Of a DNA stretch of 64,000 bases, positions 8,452 to 16,183 are shown piece by piece (the first letter of the stretch is position 1; each line of letters starts with the position of its first letter). The notes under the pieces were generated by a model, which was given only the letters and a program-made list of their open reading frames with translations, was not told the DNA's origin and made no database searches. Both the position numbers and the translations under genes were made by a program. Location of the stretch: positions 62,001 through 126,000 of the forward strand of contig NZ_LZIN01000038.1 in assembly GCF_001667375.1 (NCBI RefSeq), in the 5' to 3' direction. Source of the stretch: Mycolicibacter sinensis. GTDB lineage: Bacteria > Actinomycetota > Actinomycetes > Mycobacteriales > Mycobacteriaceae.

Positions 8452-9410
8452 TCCACAGCGAGTTGGACGCCGCCGGCATCGACGACCCGCGGCTGCGCGC
8501 GGCGTATCGCCGCTGCCGAGAAATCAACGCCACCCACGGCCGCACCTTCTTCCTGGCGACCCGGCTACTGGCGCCGGATCAACGGCCCGCGGTTCATGCC
8601 CTCTATGGATTCGCCCGCTACGCCGACGACATCCTCGACGACCTGGACCCGGCCATCGGCGCCGAGGTTCGTGCCGAGCAACTCCAGCGACTCGCCGATC
8701 AGTTCTTCGCCGAGAACGAGCGGCACGACGATCCCGTGTTGGCCGCCGTCAGCCACACGGTGCGCCGGTATGGCATCAGCAAGGATCTGTTCGACGACTT
8801 CCTGGCCTCGATGCGGATGGACCTGACCGTCACCGACTATCCCGACCGTGACGCACTCAACCACTACATGCACGGATCAGCCGAGGCCATTGGTCTGCAA
8901 CTACTGCCGATTTTGGGGGCGATCGGGCCAACCGACGAGGCCGCCCCCTACGCGGCGGCGCTCGGGCGCGCCTTCCAACTCACCAACTTTCTGCGCGATG
9001 TCGACGAAGACCTGATGCGGAACAGGATCTACCTACCCGCCGACGAACTTCGTTCCTACGGTGTCGACCGAGAGTTGCTGATGTGGTGCCACAACGCAAA
9101 CCGCACCGATCCCAAGGTGCGCAGCGCCCTGACGGCCCAACACGCGATCGCCCGGCAGACCTATCGATTCGCGGCCCGCGGGATCGCGCTGCTGGCGCCG
9201 CGGTCGCGGCCTTGTGTGGCAACGGCTTTGACGCTGTACTCGGCCATCCTCGATCGTATCGAAGACAGCGGCTTCGCGGTGTTCAACGGCCGGGCGACCG
9301 TTGGCAACGCACGACGGGCGCAAGTCGCGGCCGTCGGGCTGCTGCGCGCCTGGCGGGCACGGGCCGGCACTGCCGTCGGGTCGGGACGCGCAGAGTTCGG
9401 TGCGGCATGA
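8448..9410 (+). CDS. crtB: Phytoene synthase
   Basis: A 320-residue squalene/phytoene synthase that condenses two GGPP molecules to phytoene through prephytoene diphosphate. Substrate-binding aspartates are visible in ARYADDILDD (Asp60-Asp61) and in LTNFLRDVDED (Asp184, Asp188). The signature DRDALNHYMHGSAEAIGLQ sits between them. The stop TGA at 9408-9410 overlaps the ATG of crtYc at 9407. The order crtE-crtI-crtB matches other actinobacterial carotenoid operons. Confidence 0.93.
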   Translation: MIHSELDAAGIDDPRLRAAYRRCREINATHGRTFFLATRLLAPDQRPAVHALYGFARYADDILDDLDPAIGAEVRAEQLQRLADQFFAENERHDDPVLAAVSHTVRRYGISKDLFDDFLASMRMDLTVTDYPDRDALNHYMHGSAEAIGLQLLPILGAIGPTDEAAPYAAALGRAFQLTNFLRDVDEDLMRNRIYLPADELRSYGVDRELLMWCHNANRTDPKVRSALTAQHAIARQTYRFAARGIALLAPRSRPCVATALTLYSAILDRIEDSGFAVFNGRATVGNARRAQVAAVGLLRAWRARAGTAVGSGRAEFGAA

Positions 9411-9730
9411 CCGATCGATGGCAATATCTGCTGGTGTTGGGCGCCTGCCTCGCCATCACCGCACCGCTGGAAGTGTTCGGCGGCGGCGTCTACCGGCGAC
9501 CGGGCCGGACGCTGCGCGCGGTGCTCCCGGTTGCCGCGGTCTTCCTGATCTGGGATGAGGTGGCCGTCGCTGCGCGCGTGTGGACCTACGATCCGGCATA
9601 CATCACCGGGCTGCATATCCCGTTCGGGGTGCCGATCGAAGAAGTGCTCTTCTTCATCGTGATTCCGCTCTGCGCGCTGCTGACCTACAACGCGGTCGAC
9701 GACATTCTCGCCAGGATGCGACGACGATGA
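9407..9730 (+). CDS. crtYc: Lycopene beta-cyclase subunit c (heterodimeric type)
   Basis: A 107-residue integral membrane protein with three hydrophobic helices. It is one half of the two-part lycopene beta-cyclase found in actinobacteria, which closes the ends of lycopene to beta-rings. The diagnostic sequence IPFGVPIEEVLFF spans residues 71-83 and carries the conserved acidic pair. The gene must start at ATG 9407 inside the crtB stop, since the longer open frame upstream lies within crtB. It pairs with crtYd directly downstream, again with a four-base ATGA overlap at 9727-9730. Confidence 0.9.
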   Translation: MTDRWQYLLVLGACLAITAPLEVFGGGVYRRPGRTLRAVLPVAAVFLIWDEVAVAARVWTYDPAYITGLHIPFGVPIEEVLFFIVIPLCALLTYNAVDDILARMRRR

Positions 9731-10038
9731 GCGGTCTGGGTTACACCGCGCCGGCCGTCCTGAGCGTAATAGCCGTCTGCGCACTGGAATTGGGCTGGCT
9801 GCGCACCGGACTGTTCCGGCGCCCGGCCTACTGGCTGGCGATGCTGATCGCGCTCGGCTTCCAGGTGCCGGTCGATGGGTGGTTGACCAAACTCAGCGCT
9901 CCGATCGTCAGCTACGACGAGCGGCACACCAGCGGACTGCGCTTTCCGTTCGACATTCCCGTCGAAGACTTTCTGTTCGGCTTCGCGATGCTGACCGCGG
10001 TGCTACTGCTCTGGGAGCGTCAACGTGCGCCCCGTTGA
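9727..10038 (+). CDS. crtYd: Lycopene beta-cyclase subunit d (heterodimeric type)
   Basis: The 103-residue partner of CrtYc has the same three-helix layout, and residues 72-86 (RFPFDIPVEDFLFGF) mirror the motif of its partner. The two subunits likely act together in the membrane as beta-cyclase. The last 14 bases overlap the start of the methyltransferase gene, whose GTG is at 10025. No full-length CrtY or CrtL cyclase is seen in the window, so ring formation must rely on this pair. Confidence 0.9.
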   Translation: MSGLGYTAPAVLSVIAVCALELGWLRTGLFRRPAYWLAMLIALGFQVPVDGWLTKLSAPIVSYDERHTSGLRFPFDIPVEDFLFGFAMLTAVLLLWERQRAPR

Positions 10039-10750
10039 TCAGCGCAGGCAGCACATCGACCTGCCGGCGGCATTCGACGCGGGCTCGGGCAGCTACGACC
10101 GCCTGGTCGACGCGAACCCCGGCTATCACGACCACCTGCGGCTCTCCGCACGCCGTATGCGGCTGCCCGGGCGCGGCACGGGGCTGCGGCTGCTCGACGC
10201 CGGATGCGGCACTGGCGCCTCGACGGCCGCCCTGCTGTCGGTGGCCCCCGATGCCGAGATCGTGGCCGTCGACGCCTCGGCGGGCATGCTGGACGCCGCG
10301 CGCGCGAAACCGTGGCCGGAATCGGTGCGGTTCGTCCACGCCCCGGTCGAGGAGCTGAGCCAACACGGTGTAACCGGGCCCTTCGACGGCATCCTGGCCG
10401 CCTACCTGGTGCGAAACCTGGCCGACCCCGATGCCCAGCTGCGACGGTTCCGTCAACTGCTGCGACCGGGCGGCACGCTGGCGGTCCACGAGTATTCCGT
10501 GCGCGATTCACCGGCGGCGATCGCGAGGTGGCATGCGGTGTGCTGGGGCATCATCATTCCCGTCGGATGGTGGCGCAGCCGGGACACCACCCTGTACCGC
10601 TACCTGTGGCGCAGCGTGCTGGCTTTCGACGGCGCGGCGGCCTTCCGGCGGCGTCTTGACGACGCCGGGTTCACCGCGGTGCACAGCGAATCGGTGCCCG
10701 GCTGGCAGGCCGACATCGTTCACACCTTCCTGGCGGATGTGCCGCGATGA
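10025..10750 (+). CDS. crtT: Class I SAM-dependent methyltransferase (CrtT-like, carotenoid cluster)
   Basis: The 241-residue protein has a Rossmann methyltransferase fold. Motif I is LLDAGCGTGAST (residues 57-67), the acidic end of beta-2 is in IVAVDASAGML, and the post-I region is GILAAYLVRNLADP. Actinobacterial isorenieratene clusters contain a methyltransferase called CrtT in the same place, next to crtU, and the name is given on that basis. Its real substrate is not established. It may act on the carotenoid, or it may be a ubiquinone/menaquinone-type methyltransferase recruited to the operon. GTG 10025 overlaps the crtYd end and the stop overlaps the crtU ATG at 10747. Confidence 0.75.
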   Translation: MRPVDQRRQHIDLPAAFDAGSGSYDRLVDANPGYHDHLRLSARRMRLPGRGTGLRLLDAGCGTGASTAALLSVAPDAEIVAVDASAGMLDAARAKPWPESVRFVHAPVEELSQHGVTGPFDGILAAYLVRNLADPDAQLRRFRQLLRPGGTLAVHEYSVRDSPAAIARWHAVCWGIIIPVGWWRSRDTTLYRYLWRSVLAFDGAAAFRRRLDDAGFTAVHSESVPGWQADIVHTFLADVPR

Positions 10751-12267
10751 CCGATCCACGCCGCCAACTACATCGGGCAACTGACGGATTGCCCAACGTC
10801 GCGGCCTTGCCGTCGCGGCCGAGGGTGGTGATCGTCGGCGCCGGAATCGCCGGGCTGGCCGCCGCGACCGGGTTGGCCGAACGCGGTGTCGCGGTCGTCG
10901 TCGCCGAACGGGAGAACTACCTCGGTGGCCGGGTCGGTGGCTGGACCGAACATCACGACCGCACCGAGGTCGCCATGAACCGCGGCTTCCATGCGTTCTT
11001 CCGCCAGTACTACAACCTGCGGGCTCTGCTGCGGCGGATCGACCCGCAGCTGCGCATGTTCACTGCTGTCGACGATTATCCGCTCGTCGACGGCGCGGGC
11101 CGGCTCGACACGTTCCGGGGCCTGCCGCAGCAGCCGCCGTGGAATGCGTTGGCGTTCGCGTTGCGCAGCCCGACGTTTCGGCTGCGCGACCTGGTCCGGT
11201 TGAATGCGCGAGCGGCCGCGCCACTGGCCGCCGTCTCGGTGCCGGAGGTCTACGAAGCACTTGACGGCATCGACGCGGACACCTTTCTGCGGGCCATCAA
11301 CTTCCCCGAGGCTGCCCGGCATCTGGCCTTCGAGGTGTTCTCCCGCAGCTTCTTCGCCGACCCGGCCGAGCTGTCGGCCGCGGAGCTGGCGACGATGTTC
11401 CACATCTATTTCCTGGGCTCCAGCGAGGGGTTGATCTTCGATGTCCCCGACGCCAACTACGACGAGGCATTGTGGAACCCGCTGCGGCAGTACCTGGAAT
11501 CCGCGGGGGTCGAGTTCCGGCTCGGCGTCGAGGTGCTGCACATCGAAGCCGACCCGGCGCCGTCGTTTCGGATCGTGGACACGAACGGCGAATGCCTCGA
11601 TGCCGATGCGGTGGTACTCGCCACCGATGTGACAGGCCTGCAGCAGATCGTTTCGGCGTCGGCTTTGGGCGATAAGCGGTGGCGCGAGCGGATACAGGGG
11701 CTGCGTACTGCACCACCGTTCACGGTCCACCGGCTATGGCTGGATCGCCCGGTCGCAGCCGACCGGCCGGCGTTTCTGGGAACGGCCGGTCACCCGCCGC
11801 TCGACAACATCAGCGTGCTGGAGCGCTACGAACGCCAGGCTCGCACTTGGGCGCGGGAGCGGCGCGGATCTGTCGTCGAATTGCACTGCTACGCCAACGG
11901 CTCGGCCGGGTCGGCAGCGGCCGCGGTGCGTCAGCTGCACGCGGTGTATCCGGAGACCGCCCGGGCCGGCGTGCTGGTGCAACGGGAGCTGCACCGCGCC
12001 GACTGCCCGCTGTTTCCGCCCGGATCGCACGCGGACCGGCCCGGGATCAGCACCCCGCAGCCGGGCCTGGTGCTGGCCGGTGACGGGATCCGGATCGACC
12101 TGCCGGTGGCCTTGATGGAACGCGCCGCCACCACGGGCTTCAGCGCCGCAAACCACTTGCTGAGCCAGTGGCGGCTTGCCGGTCACGACCTGCACACTGT
12201 GCCCAACCGGGGTCGATCACGGCCGCTGAGGTGGCTGGCGGACCAGCGAAAGCGAAGTGGCACATGA
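10747..12267 (+). CDS. crtU: Beta-carotene desaturase/methyltransferase (isorenieratene synthase)
   Basis: A 506-residue FAD flavoprotein of the CrtU family, which aromatises beta-ionone rings while shifting a methyl group and so converts beta-carotene to isorenieratene. The FAD motif VVIVGAGIAGLAAATGLAERG lies near residues 27-47 and is followed by GGRVGGW. The segment NRGFHAFFRQYYNLRALLRRIDP is characteristic of CrtU rather than CrtI. The C-terminal flavin contact is GLVLAGDGIRIDLPVALMERA. The ATGA overlaps at both ends put it firmly in the operon. Other FAD carotenoid oxidoreductases are possible, but the neighbourhood supports CrtU. Confidence 0.88.
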   Translation: MTDPRRQLHRATDGLPNVAALPSRPRVVIVGAGIAGLAAATGLAERGVAVVVAERENYLGGRVGGWTEHHDRTEVAMNRGFHAFFRQYYNLRALLRRIDPQLRMFTAVDDYPLVDGAGRLDTFRGLPQQPPWNALAFALRSPTFRLRDLVRLNARAAAPLAAVSVPEVYEALDGIDADTFLRAINFPEAARHLAFEVFSRSFFADPAELSAAELATMFHIYFLGSSEGLIFDVPDANYDEALWNPLRQYLESAGVEFRLGVEVLHIEADPAPSFRIVDTNGECLDADAVVLATDVTGLQQIVSASALGDKRWRERIQGLRTAPPFTVHRLWLDRPVAADRPAFLGTAGHPPLDNISVLERYERQARTWARERRGSVVELHCYANGSAGSAAAAVRQLHAVYPETARAGVLVQRELHRADCPLFPPGSHADRPGISTPQPGLVLAGDGIRIDLPVALMERAATTGFSAANHLLSQWRLAGHDLHTVPNRGRSRPLRWLADQRKRSGT

Positions 12268-13259
12268 GTCTTCACCGAGACCTACGGCGGCGATGGCCGA
12301 AGAACTGGCCGCTGCAACTTCTGCCCGCGCTGTCGTGGGCGGCGCAATCCCCCACCTACTCCGACGCCGATCCGGCCATCATCAGCGCCGCGCTGCGGCG
12401 CGCCCAACGTCGAGCGACCGGCAACTGGTACGCCTTCGCCGCCAGCCGCGACGTGCGCCCCGACCGGCCGCTGGGCACCACCGTCGCCGGGGTCGAAATC
12501 GTGGCGTGGCGCGATCCGCAGCACCGGTTGGCTGTCGGGCCGCGCAGTTGCCCGCACCTTGCCGCCGACCTGGCCACCGGGCGGGTACTCGACGGCGTCC
12601 TGATCTGCCGCTGGCACGGGCTGCCACTGGACGGCAGCAGCTGCGTACTGGGCTGGCGGCCGATGACCAGCCACGACGACGGCGTGCTGGCCTGGGTGCG
12701 CCTTGATGCCGTCGGCGGCGAAGAACCCCTGGAGCAGCCGGTGCTTCCGGCCAGACCGACGGGCGACACCTTGCACGCCGTCGCCCGGCTGGTCGGCATT
12801 TGTGAGCCCGCCGACATCATCGCCAACCGGCTCGACCCGTGGCATGGCGGGTGGTTTCACCCCTACTCATTCAGCAGGCTGGAAGTGCTGGCTACTCCGA
12901 CCGAGCAGGACGATCGCTTTCTGGTAGCCGTCACCTTCCGGATGGGGCGCTTCGGTGTACCGGTCATCGCCGAGTTCACCGCGCCCGACGCCCGTACCAT
13001 CGTGATGCGGATCGTGGAAGGCGAAGGGGTGGGCAGTGTCGTCGAAACCCATGCCACACCAATCGGTTCCACCGCCGACGGCCGCCCGCGCACCGCGGTG
13101 CTGGAAGCCACCATCGCGCGCTCCGAACGGCCTGGGTTTCAGCGCGCCCTCACCGCGGCTGCGGTCATCACACCGCTGATGCGGTTGGCCGCGACCAGGT
13201 TATGGCGCGACGACCTGGCTTATGCCGAACGCCGCTACCAGGTGCGGGCTAAGCAGTGA
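12264..13259 (+). CDS. Rieske [2Fe-2S] protein with DUF5914-type C-terminal domain
   Basis: A 331-residue protein. The N-terminal half is a Rieske domain whose cluster ligands are visible as Cys96-Pro-His98 and Cys115-Arg-Trp-His118. The C-terminal half (from about residue 170, HAVARLVGICEPADII onward) matches the DUF5914 type found beside crtU and crtT in actinobacterial carotenoid clusters. Rieske oxygenases hydroxylate or ketolate substrates using electrons from a reductase. Here a role in tailoring the ring or assisting aromatisation is inferred only. It is the last gene of the operon, starting at ATG 12264 inside the crtU stop and ending 7 bases before a convergent gene. Confidence 0.8.
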   Translation: MSLHRDLRRRWPKNWPLQLLPALSWAAQSPTYSDADPAIISAALRRAQRRATGNWYAFAASRDVRPDRPLGTTVAGVEIVAWRDPQHRLAVGPRSCPHLAADLATGRVLDGVLICRWHGLPLDGSSCVLGWRPMTSHDDGVLAWVRLDAVGGEEPLEQPVLPARPTGDTLHAVARLVGICEPADIIANRLDPWHGGWFHPYSFSRLEVLATPTEQDDRFLVAVTFRMGRFGVPVIAEFTAPDARTIVMRIVEGEGVGSVVETHATPIGSTADGRPRTAVLEATIARSERPGFQRALTAAAVITPLMRLAATRLWRDDLAYAERRYQVRAKQ

Positions 13260-13266
13260 TCGGGTC

Positions 13267-13998
13267 TCACCCTCCGGAGTGGTGCGCTTTGATCGTCAAC
13301 CGCTCAAACGGATTGCGCCTGATGCCCGACGGCGCCATGATCAGGCCCTCTGACGTCAGTATCGGCTGCGGAGCTTCGCCGCCGGCCAAGACGGTTTCCA
13401 CCGCGCTGCGCAGCCTGCGACCCACCTGCGCGTAGAAGTACAGCTGGAGTCGCCTGCCGAAGATCTCGAAGCCGGCCCGTACCACCGGGTTCGCTATCGG
13501 GGCGCGCCGCGAGTAGGCGCTCAACACCAGCTGCACCTCCCCGCTCTGCTCATCTTTGGTCACTTCGTAGAGCAACCGGCCCTGCTCCAGATGACCTTCG
13601 AGGGTCTGGTATGCCCATCCCCACGCCCGCTTGCCGTCGCGGTAGCCGTCGACCACCTGCGTCACCCGCACCCCCACATAAAACCGAAGTCCGGCAAACC
13701 GCGCCTCGAGCAACATGTCTCGGCCCAGCAGTTCGCTGTCGGGCCGGTACACCGCGCGGATGATGCGCGGGTCGGCGAATTCGTACTCGCGCACCAGCGT
13801 GCAAGCGATGTCCCACGGCCCGCCGGGGACCGGCGGGCCGGGCGGCTCGGCGGCGATGAACGCGCTCGGCTCGTCGATGTGCCAGTCGCCGGGATTCCCG
13901 GGCCGGGGAGCGTCCGCTTCGTCGTAGTTGATTTTCAGATGCGCCAGCTTGGCCAGTTCGGCGGCGAAGTCGACGCGCCCGGGCAATGCCTCGATCAT
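13267..13998 (-). CDS. DUF1990-like protein
   Basis: A 243-residue protein whose C-terminal half has the DUF1990 pattern: WGWAYQTLEGHLEQGRLLY, then LVLSAYSRRAPIANPVVR and a final LQLYFYAQVGRRL helix. DUF1990 proteins are thought to have a helix-grip, lipid-binding type fold, and no reaction is known. The start ATG 13998 has GGAG seven bases upstream and overlaps the stop of the small membrane protein gene (ATGA at 13995-13998), so the two are translationally coupled. A SigF-like promoter precedes the pair. A related protein is encoded divergently at 14309-15058. The stop lies 7 bases from the end of the crt operon. Confidence 0.75.
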   Translation of the reverse strand: MIEALPGRVDFAAELAKLAHLKINYDEADAPRPGNPGDWHIDEPSAFIAAEPPGPPVPGGPWDIACTLVREYEFADPRIIRAVYRPDSELLGRDMLLEARFAGLRFYVGVRVTQVVDGYRDGKRAWGWAYQTLEGHLEQGRLLYEVTKDEQSGEVQLVLSAYSRRAPIANPVVRAGFEIFGRRLQLYFYAQVGRRLRSAVETVLAGGEAPQPILTSEGLIMAPSGIRRNPFERLTIKAHHSGG

Positions 13999-14228
13999 CC
14001 GCCCACTCCGAAGCGCTGCGGACCGGCAACAGTATCGGCGGCGACCCACAAGAATTGTGGCCACAGCCCGACGAACAACGCGCGCCGTTCGGCGTTGCCC
14101 CGTTCTGCCTGGTCAACCGATTTGGCTCGGATCCATAACGCGATGCTCAATCCGACTGACCCGACCGAAGCGCCCCGCAGCGCGGTGCTCAACCACTGCC
14201 TTGCATACCCGGGTCCTTCCAGAGTCAT
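13995..14228 (-). CDS. Small membrane protein, probably leaderless
   Basis: A 77-residue protein with a hydrophobic N-terminal half (LRGASVGSVGLSIALWI), a polar QAERGNAERR linker and a second hydrophobic stretch (ALFVGLWPQFLWVAADTV). This gives two membrane helices. No Shine-Dalgarno sequence precedes ATG 14228. A SigF-like promoter ends about 10 bases before the ATG, so the mRNA probably starts at or next to the start codon. The stop TGA overlaps the ATG of the DUF1990 gene by four bases, which argues strongly that this short frame is real. Function is unknown. Confidence 0.6.
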   Translation of the reverse strand: MTLEGPGYARQWLSTALRGASVGSVGLSIALWIRAKSVDQAERGNAERRALFVGLWPQFLWVAADTVAGPQRFGVGG

Positions 14229-14238
14229 GGCAACGCGA

Positions 14239-14263
14239 TACCCGCTGGGGAATTGGGGTAACC
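14239..14263 (-). promoter_or_regulatory. Candidate SigF promoter for small membrane protein/DUF1990 pair
   Basis: On the minus strand GGTTA (14263-14259) is followed after 15 bases by GGGTA (14243-14239), one base off the mycobacterial SigF consensus at the -35. The predicted start of transcription falls at or within a few bases of ATG 14228, consistent with a leaderless transcript. Confidence 0.55.
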
Positions 14264-14308
14264 CTCCGCCTACCGCTAGCGGCGGTGATCCCACGAAAGG
14301 GGCAGAAG

Positions 14309-15058
14309 ATGCACGCTCCAGGGCACGTTTGGGCCGGCCTTGCGCGCTATGGCGTCGGCGTGCCGTTGGTCAGCTGGCGCTATGCGTGGTCGACCGTTCC
14401 GCTGCACCGCTCGACGGCGCCCGGCGATGCCGGCGATGCGCCGCCCGCGGCGCCGCGCGAACACCTCGCTGACCCCAGCAGCCAATTGCTGGCCAGCGGT
14501 ACCGGACCGCTGTATCACCGCGTGTTCGGCGTCGATATCGATGACGGGCGACTGCGCGCCGATCAGCTTGTCGGCGTGCTGGGCGCCGACCTCAACAGCG
14601 CTGTGCCCAGCGAGGCGGCCGAAGTCGAACTTCCGGCTCACCAACACCGCCAGTTGCACCCCGGGGACCGCATGACGTTCCGAATTCCGGGTCCCTGGAA
14701 CGGCCCGGTGCGCGTCATTCACCGCGATATCAACTCTTTTCGGCTGGGTACCCTCGCCGGCCACATGGAAGCAGGGCAGATCGAGTTCCGCGCTCACGAC
14801 CGAAACGCCGGGCTGCGGTTCGAGATCGAGGTGTGGGCACGGTCGGCTAACCGGGTGGTGGATCTGCTCTACCGGCACCTGTGGGTCGGCAGCGAGATCC
14901 AAGTGAACATGTGGATTCGGTTCTGCCTATCCGCTGCCCGTCTCACCGGCGGAAAGCCGCGAGACGGTGTCACGATCACGACCCGGGTCGTCGGTGAGCC
15001 GCGCGCCCTGGCCAGCTGTCTGCAAGCCGAACGGGCGGTCGAGCGGCGGCACCGGTGA
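14309..15058 (+). CDS. DUF1990-like protein, divergent paralogue
   Basis: A 249-residue protein. The stretch SFRLGTLAGHMEAGQIEF and the following RFEIEVWARSANRVVDLLYRHLWVGSEIQVNMWIRF align by eye with the GTLEGHLEQGRLLY and following motifs of the neighbour at 13267-13998. The two are therefore likely members of the same fold family, one on each strand. It has no signal peptide. The ATG at 14309 follows a purine-rich GAAAGGGGCAGAAG sequence. Function is unknown, and the location suggests a role in the same stress response as the carotenoid genes. Confidence 0.7.
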   Translation: MHAPGHVWAGLARYGVGVPLVSWRYAWSTVPLHRSTAPGDAGDAPPAAPREHLADPSSQLLASGTGPLYHRVFGVDIDDGRLRADQLVGVLGADLNSAVPSEAAEVELPAHQHRQLHPGDRMTFRIPGPWNGPVRVIHRDINSFRLGTLAGHMEAGQIEFRAHDRNAGLRFEIEVWARSANRVVDLLYRHLWVGSEIQVNMWIRFCLSAARLTGGKPRDGVTITTRVVGEPRALASCLQAERAVERRHR

Positions 15059-15099
15059 TCACGATCCGTCGGGCCATGTGTCGCCTCCCCCGCGTCGCG

Positions 15100-15486
15100 T
15101 CACACGAGCGCGCCCAGCAACCCCTCGCAGTCGGCGACGGTCACAGTGACGCCGGGATGGCGCAGCAGGCCGGTCGGCTCGATCGCGCGAATCGGGGTGT
15201 GCAGCCTGATGCACACCCCCTGCTCGGCATTCGTCGCGAAGGTGATGCCCCGATCGGCAAGTGACAAGTGTGCCGGCCCCGCGGTTTTGAGAAAACGATA
15301 CGGGCCGGTGATCTGAGCGTCGGCGATGTTGTCCCGCTCGACGTTCGCTCGCCACGGCCCGAATCGGATTGCCACGCCGCCGCTGCTCACTCGTACCTCG
15401 CATGTCGACGGGCTGACGCCGAAGAGCAACCCGGCGATCAGGTAGGGCCGGGTGAAGTGGAAGTCGAACGCTGGCAAATGCGTCAC
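15100..15486 (-). CDS. Conserved hypothetical protein
   Basis: A 128-residue protein I do not recognise by family. It is rich in beta-strand-forming residues with alternating hydrophobics (CEVRVSSGGVAIRFGPWRANVERDNI) and one hydrophobic patch (YLIAGLLFGVS). It has no clear signal peptide or catalytic motif. It lies 13 bases downstream of the SRPBCC gene on the same strand, so the two are probably co-transcribed from the SigF-like promoter at 16008-16034. It ends 41 bases from the convergent DUF1990-like gene. Confidence 0.6.
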   Translation of the reverse strand: MTHLPAFDFHFTRPYLIAGLLFGVSPSTCEVRVSSGGVAIRFGPWRANVERDNIADAQITGPYRFLKTAGPAHLSLADRGITFATNAEQGVCIRLHTPIRAIEPTGLLRHPGVTVTVADCEGLLGALV

Positions 15487-15499
15487 CCTGATCCGACGC

Positions 15500-15958
15500 T
15501 CAGGAGCGTTGCACGTCGCCGCGCCATGCTCCGGTTTCCACCGGCCGGCTTTCGATGAATTCTTTGAACCGCTCCATATCCCCGTGAACCCGACGGTCCA
15601 GAATGCCGAGTTTGTCGGCGACGTTTTCGACGAACCCCTCCGGGTCGATGTCCATCTGCGCCGTCACGCGGGTGACGTCATCGCTGATTCGGTGAAACGT
15701 GACGACGCCGGCGTGGTCGGGTCCGTCGTCCGAGTGCCACGCCACCCGCTCCTCGGGGTGCTGTTCGGTCACGGTCGCCCGGAATTCGCGGCTCGCGGGG
15801 CCGACGCTGATCCGCCACTTCAGGTGGGTGTCATCGAGCTGGTCGACCCGCTCCACGCCCTCCATGAATTGCGGAAACGATTCGAACTGGGTCCATTGGT
15901 TGTAGACGGTGCGGATGGGGCGATTCACGTCCACCCTGGCGGTGATGTTGCTGGTCAT
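15500..15958 (-). CDS. SRPBCC-family (START/polyketide cyclase-like) protein
   Basis: A 152-residue helix-grip protein. The N-terminal ITARVDVNRPIRTVYNQWTQFESFPQFM and the following strand order are typical of SRPBCC cyclase/dehydrase-like proteins that bind hydrophobic ligands. No catalytic residue can be assigned. ATG 15958 is preceded by GAGAGGA on the minus strand and is preferred to an upstream ATG at 15988. A perfect SigF-type promoter lies 50 bases upstream. SRPBCC proteins are common in mycobacterial general-stress regulons, which fits the surroundings. Confidence 0.8.
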   Translation of the reverse strand: MTSNITARVDVNRPIRTVYNQWTQFESFPQFMEGVERVDQLDDTHLKWRISVGPASREFRATVTEQHPEERVAWHSDDGPDHAGVVTFHRISDDVTRVTAQMDIDPEGFVENVADKLGILDRRVHGDMERFKEFIESRPVETGAWRGDVQRS

Positions 15959-16007
15959 GCTCTGTCCTCTCGATCGAAGTCCTGCCATTCGGTGCTGCCA
16001 GACCGGC

Positions 16008-16034
16008 TACCCGCACCGGGCCAGCAGTCAAACC
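16008..16034 (-). promoter_or_regulatory. Candidate SigF promoter for the SRPBCC gene
   Basis: On the minus strand GGTTT (16034-16030) and GGGTA (16012-16008) are separated by exactly 17 bases, a full match to the mycobacterial SigF consensus. The SRPBCC ATG at 15958 lies 50 bases downstream of the -10 element. Confidence 0.65.
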
Positions 16035-16183
16035 TGCTGCCCAGCAGTGCTTTACGCGAGACATAAATGTTGACGGTCAGGCACCGTCCCAGCGGAGCAC
16101 CGAGATTCGTGGCGATGACCGAGGCGATGGCGACCTACGAGGATGAGCTGGCGGTCCAAACGCGCAGCATCAAGCGGTAGTCG

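Noticed and set aside
16066-16179. 37-residue plus-strand frame between the SRPBCC and fni genes
   Set aside because: No ribosome site and no recognisable sequence; it lies antisense to a likely transcribed leader.
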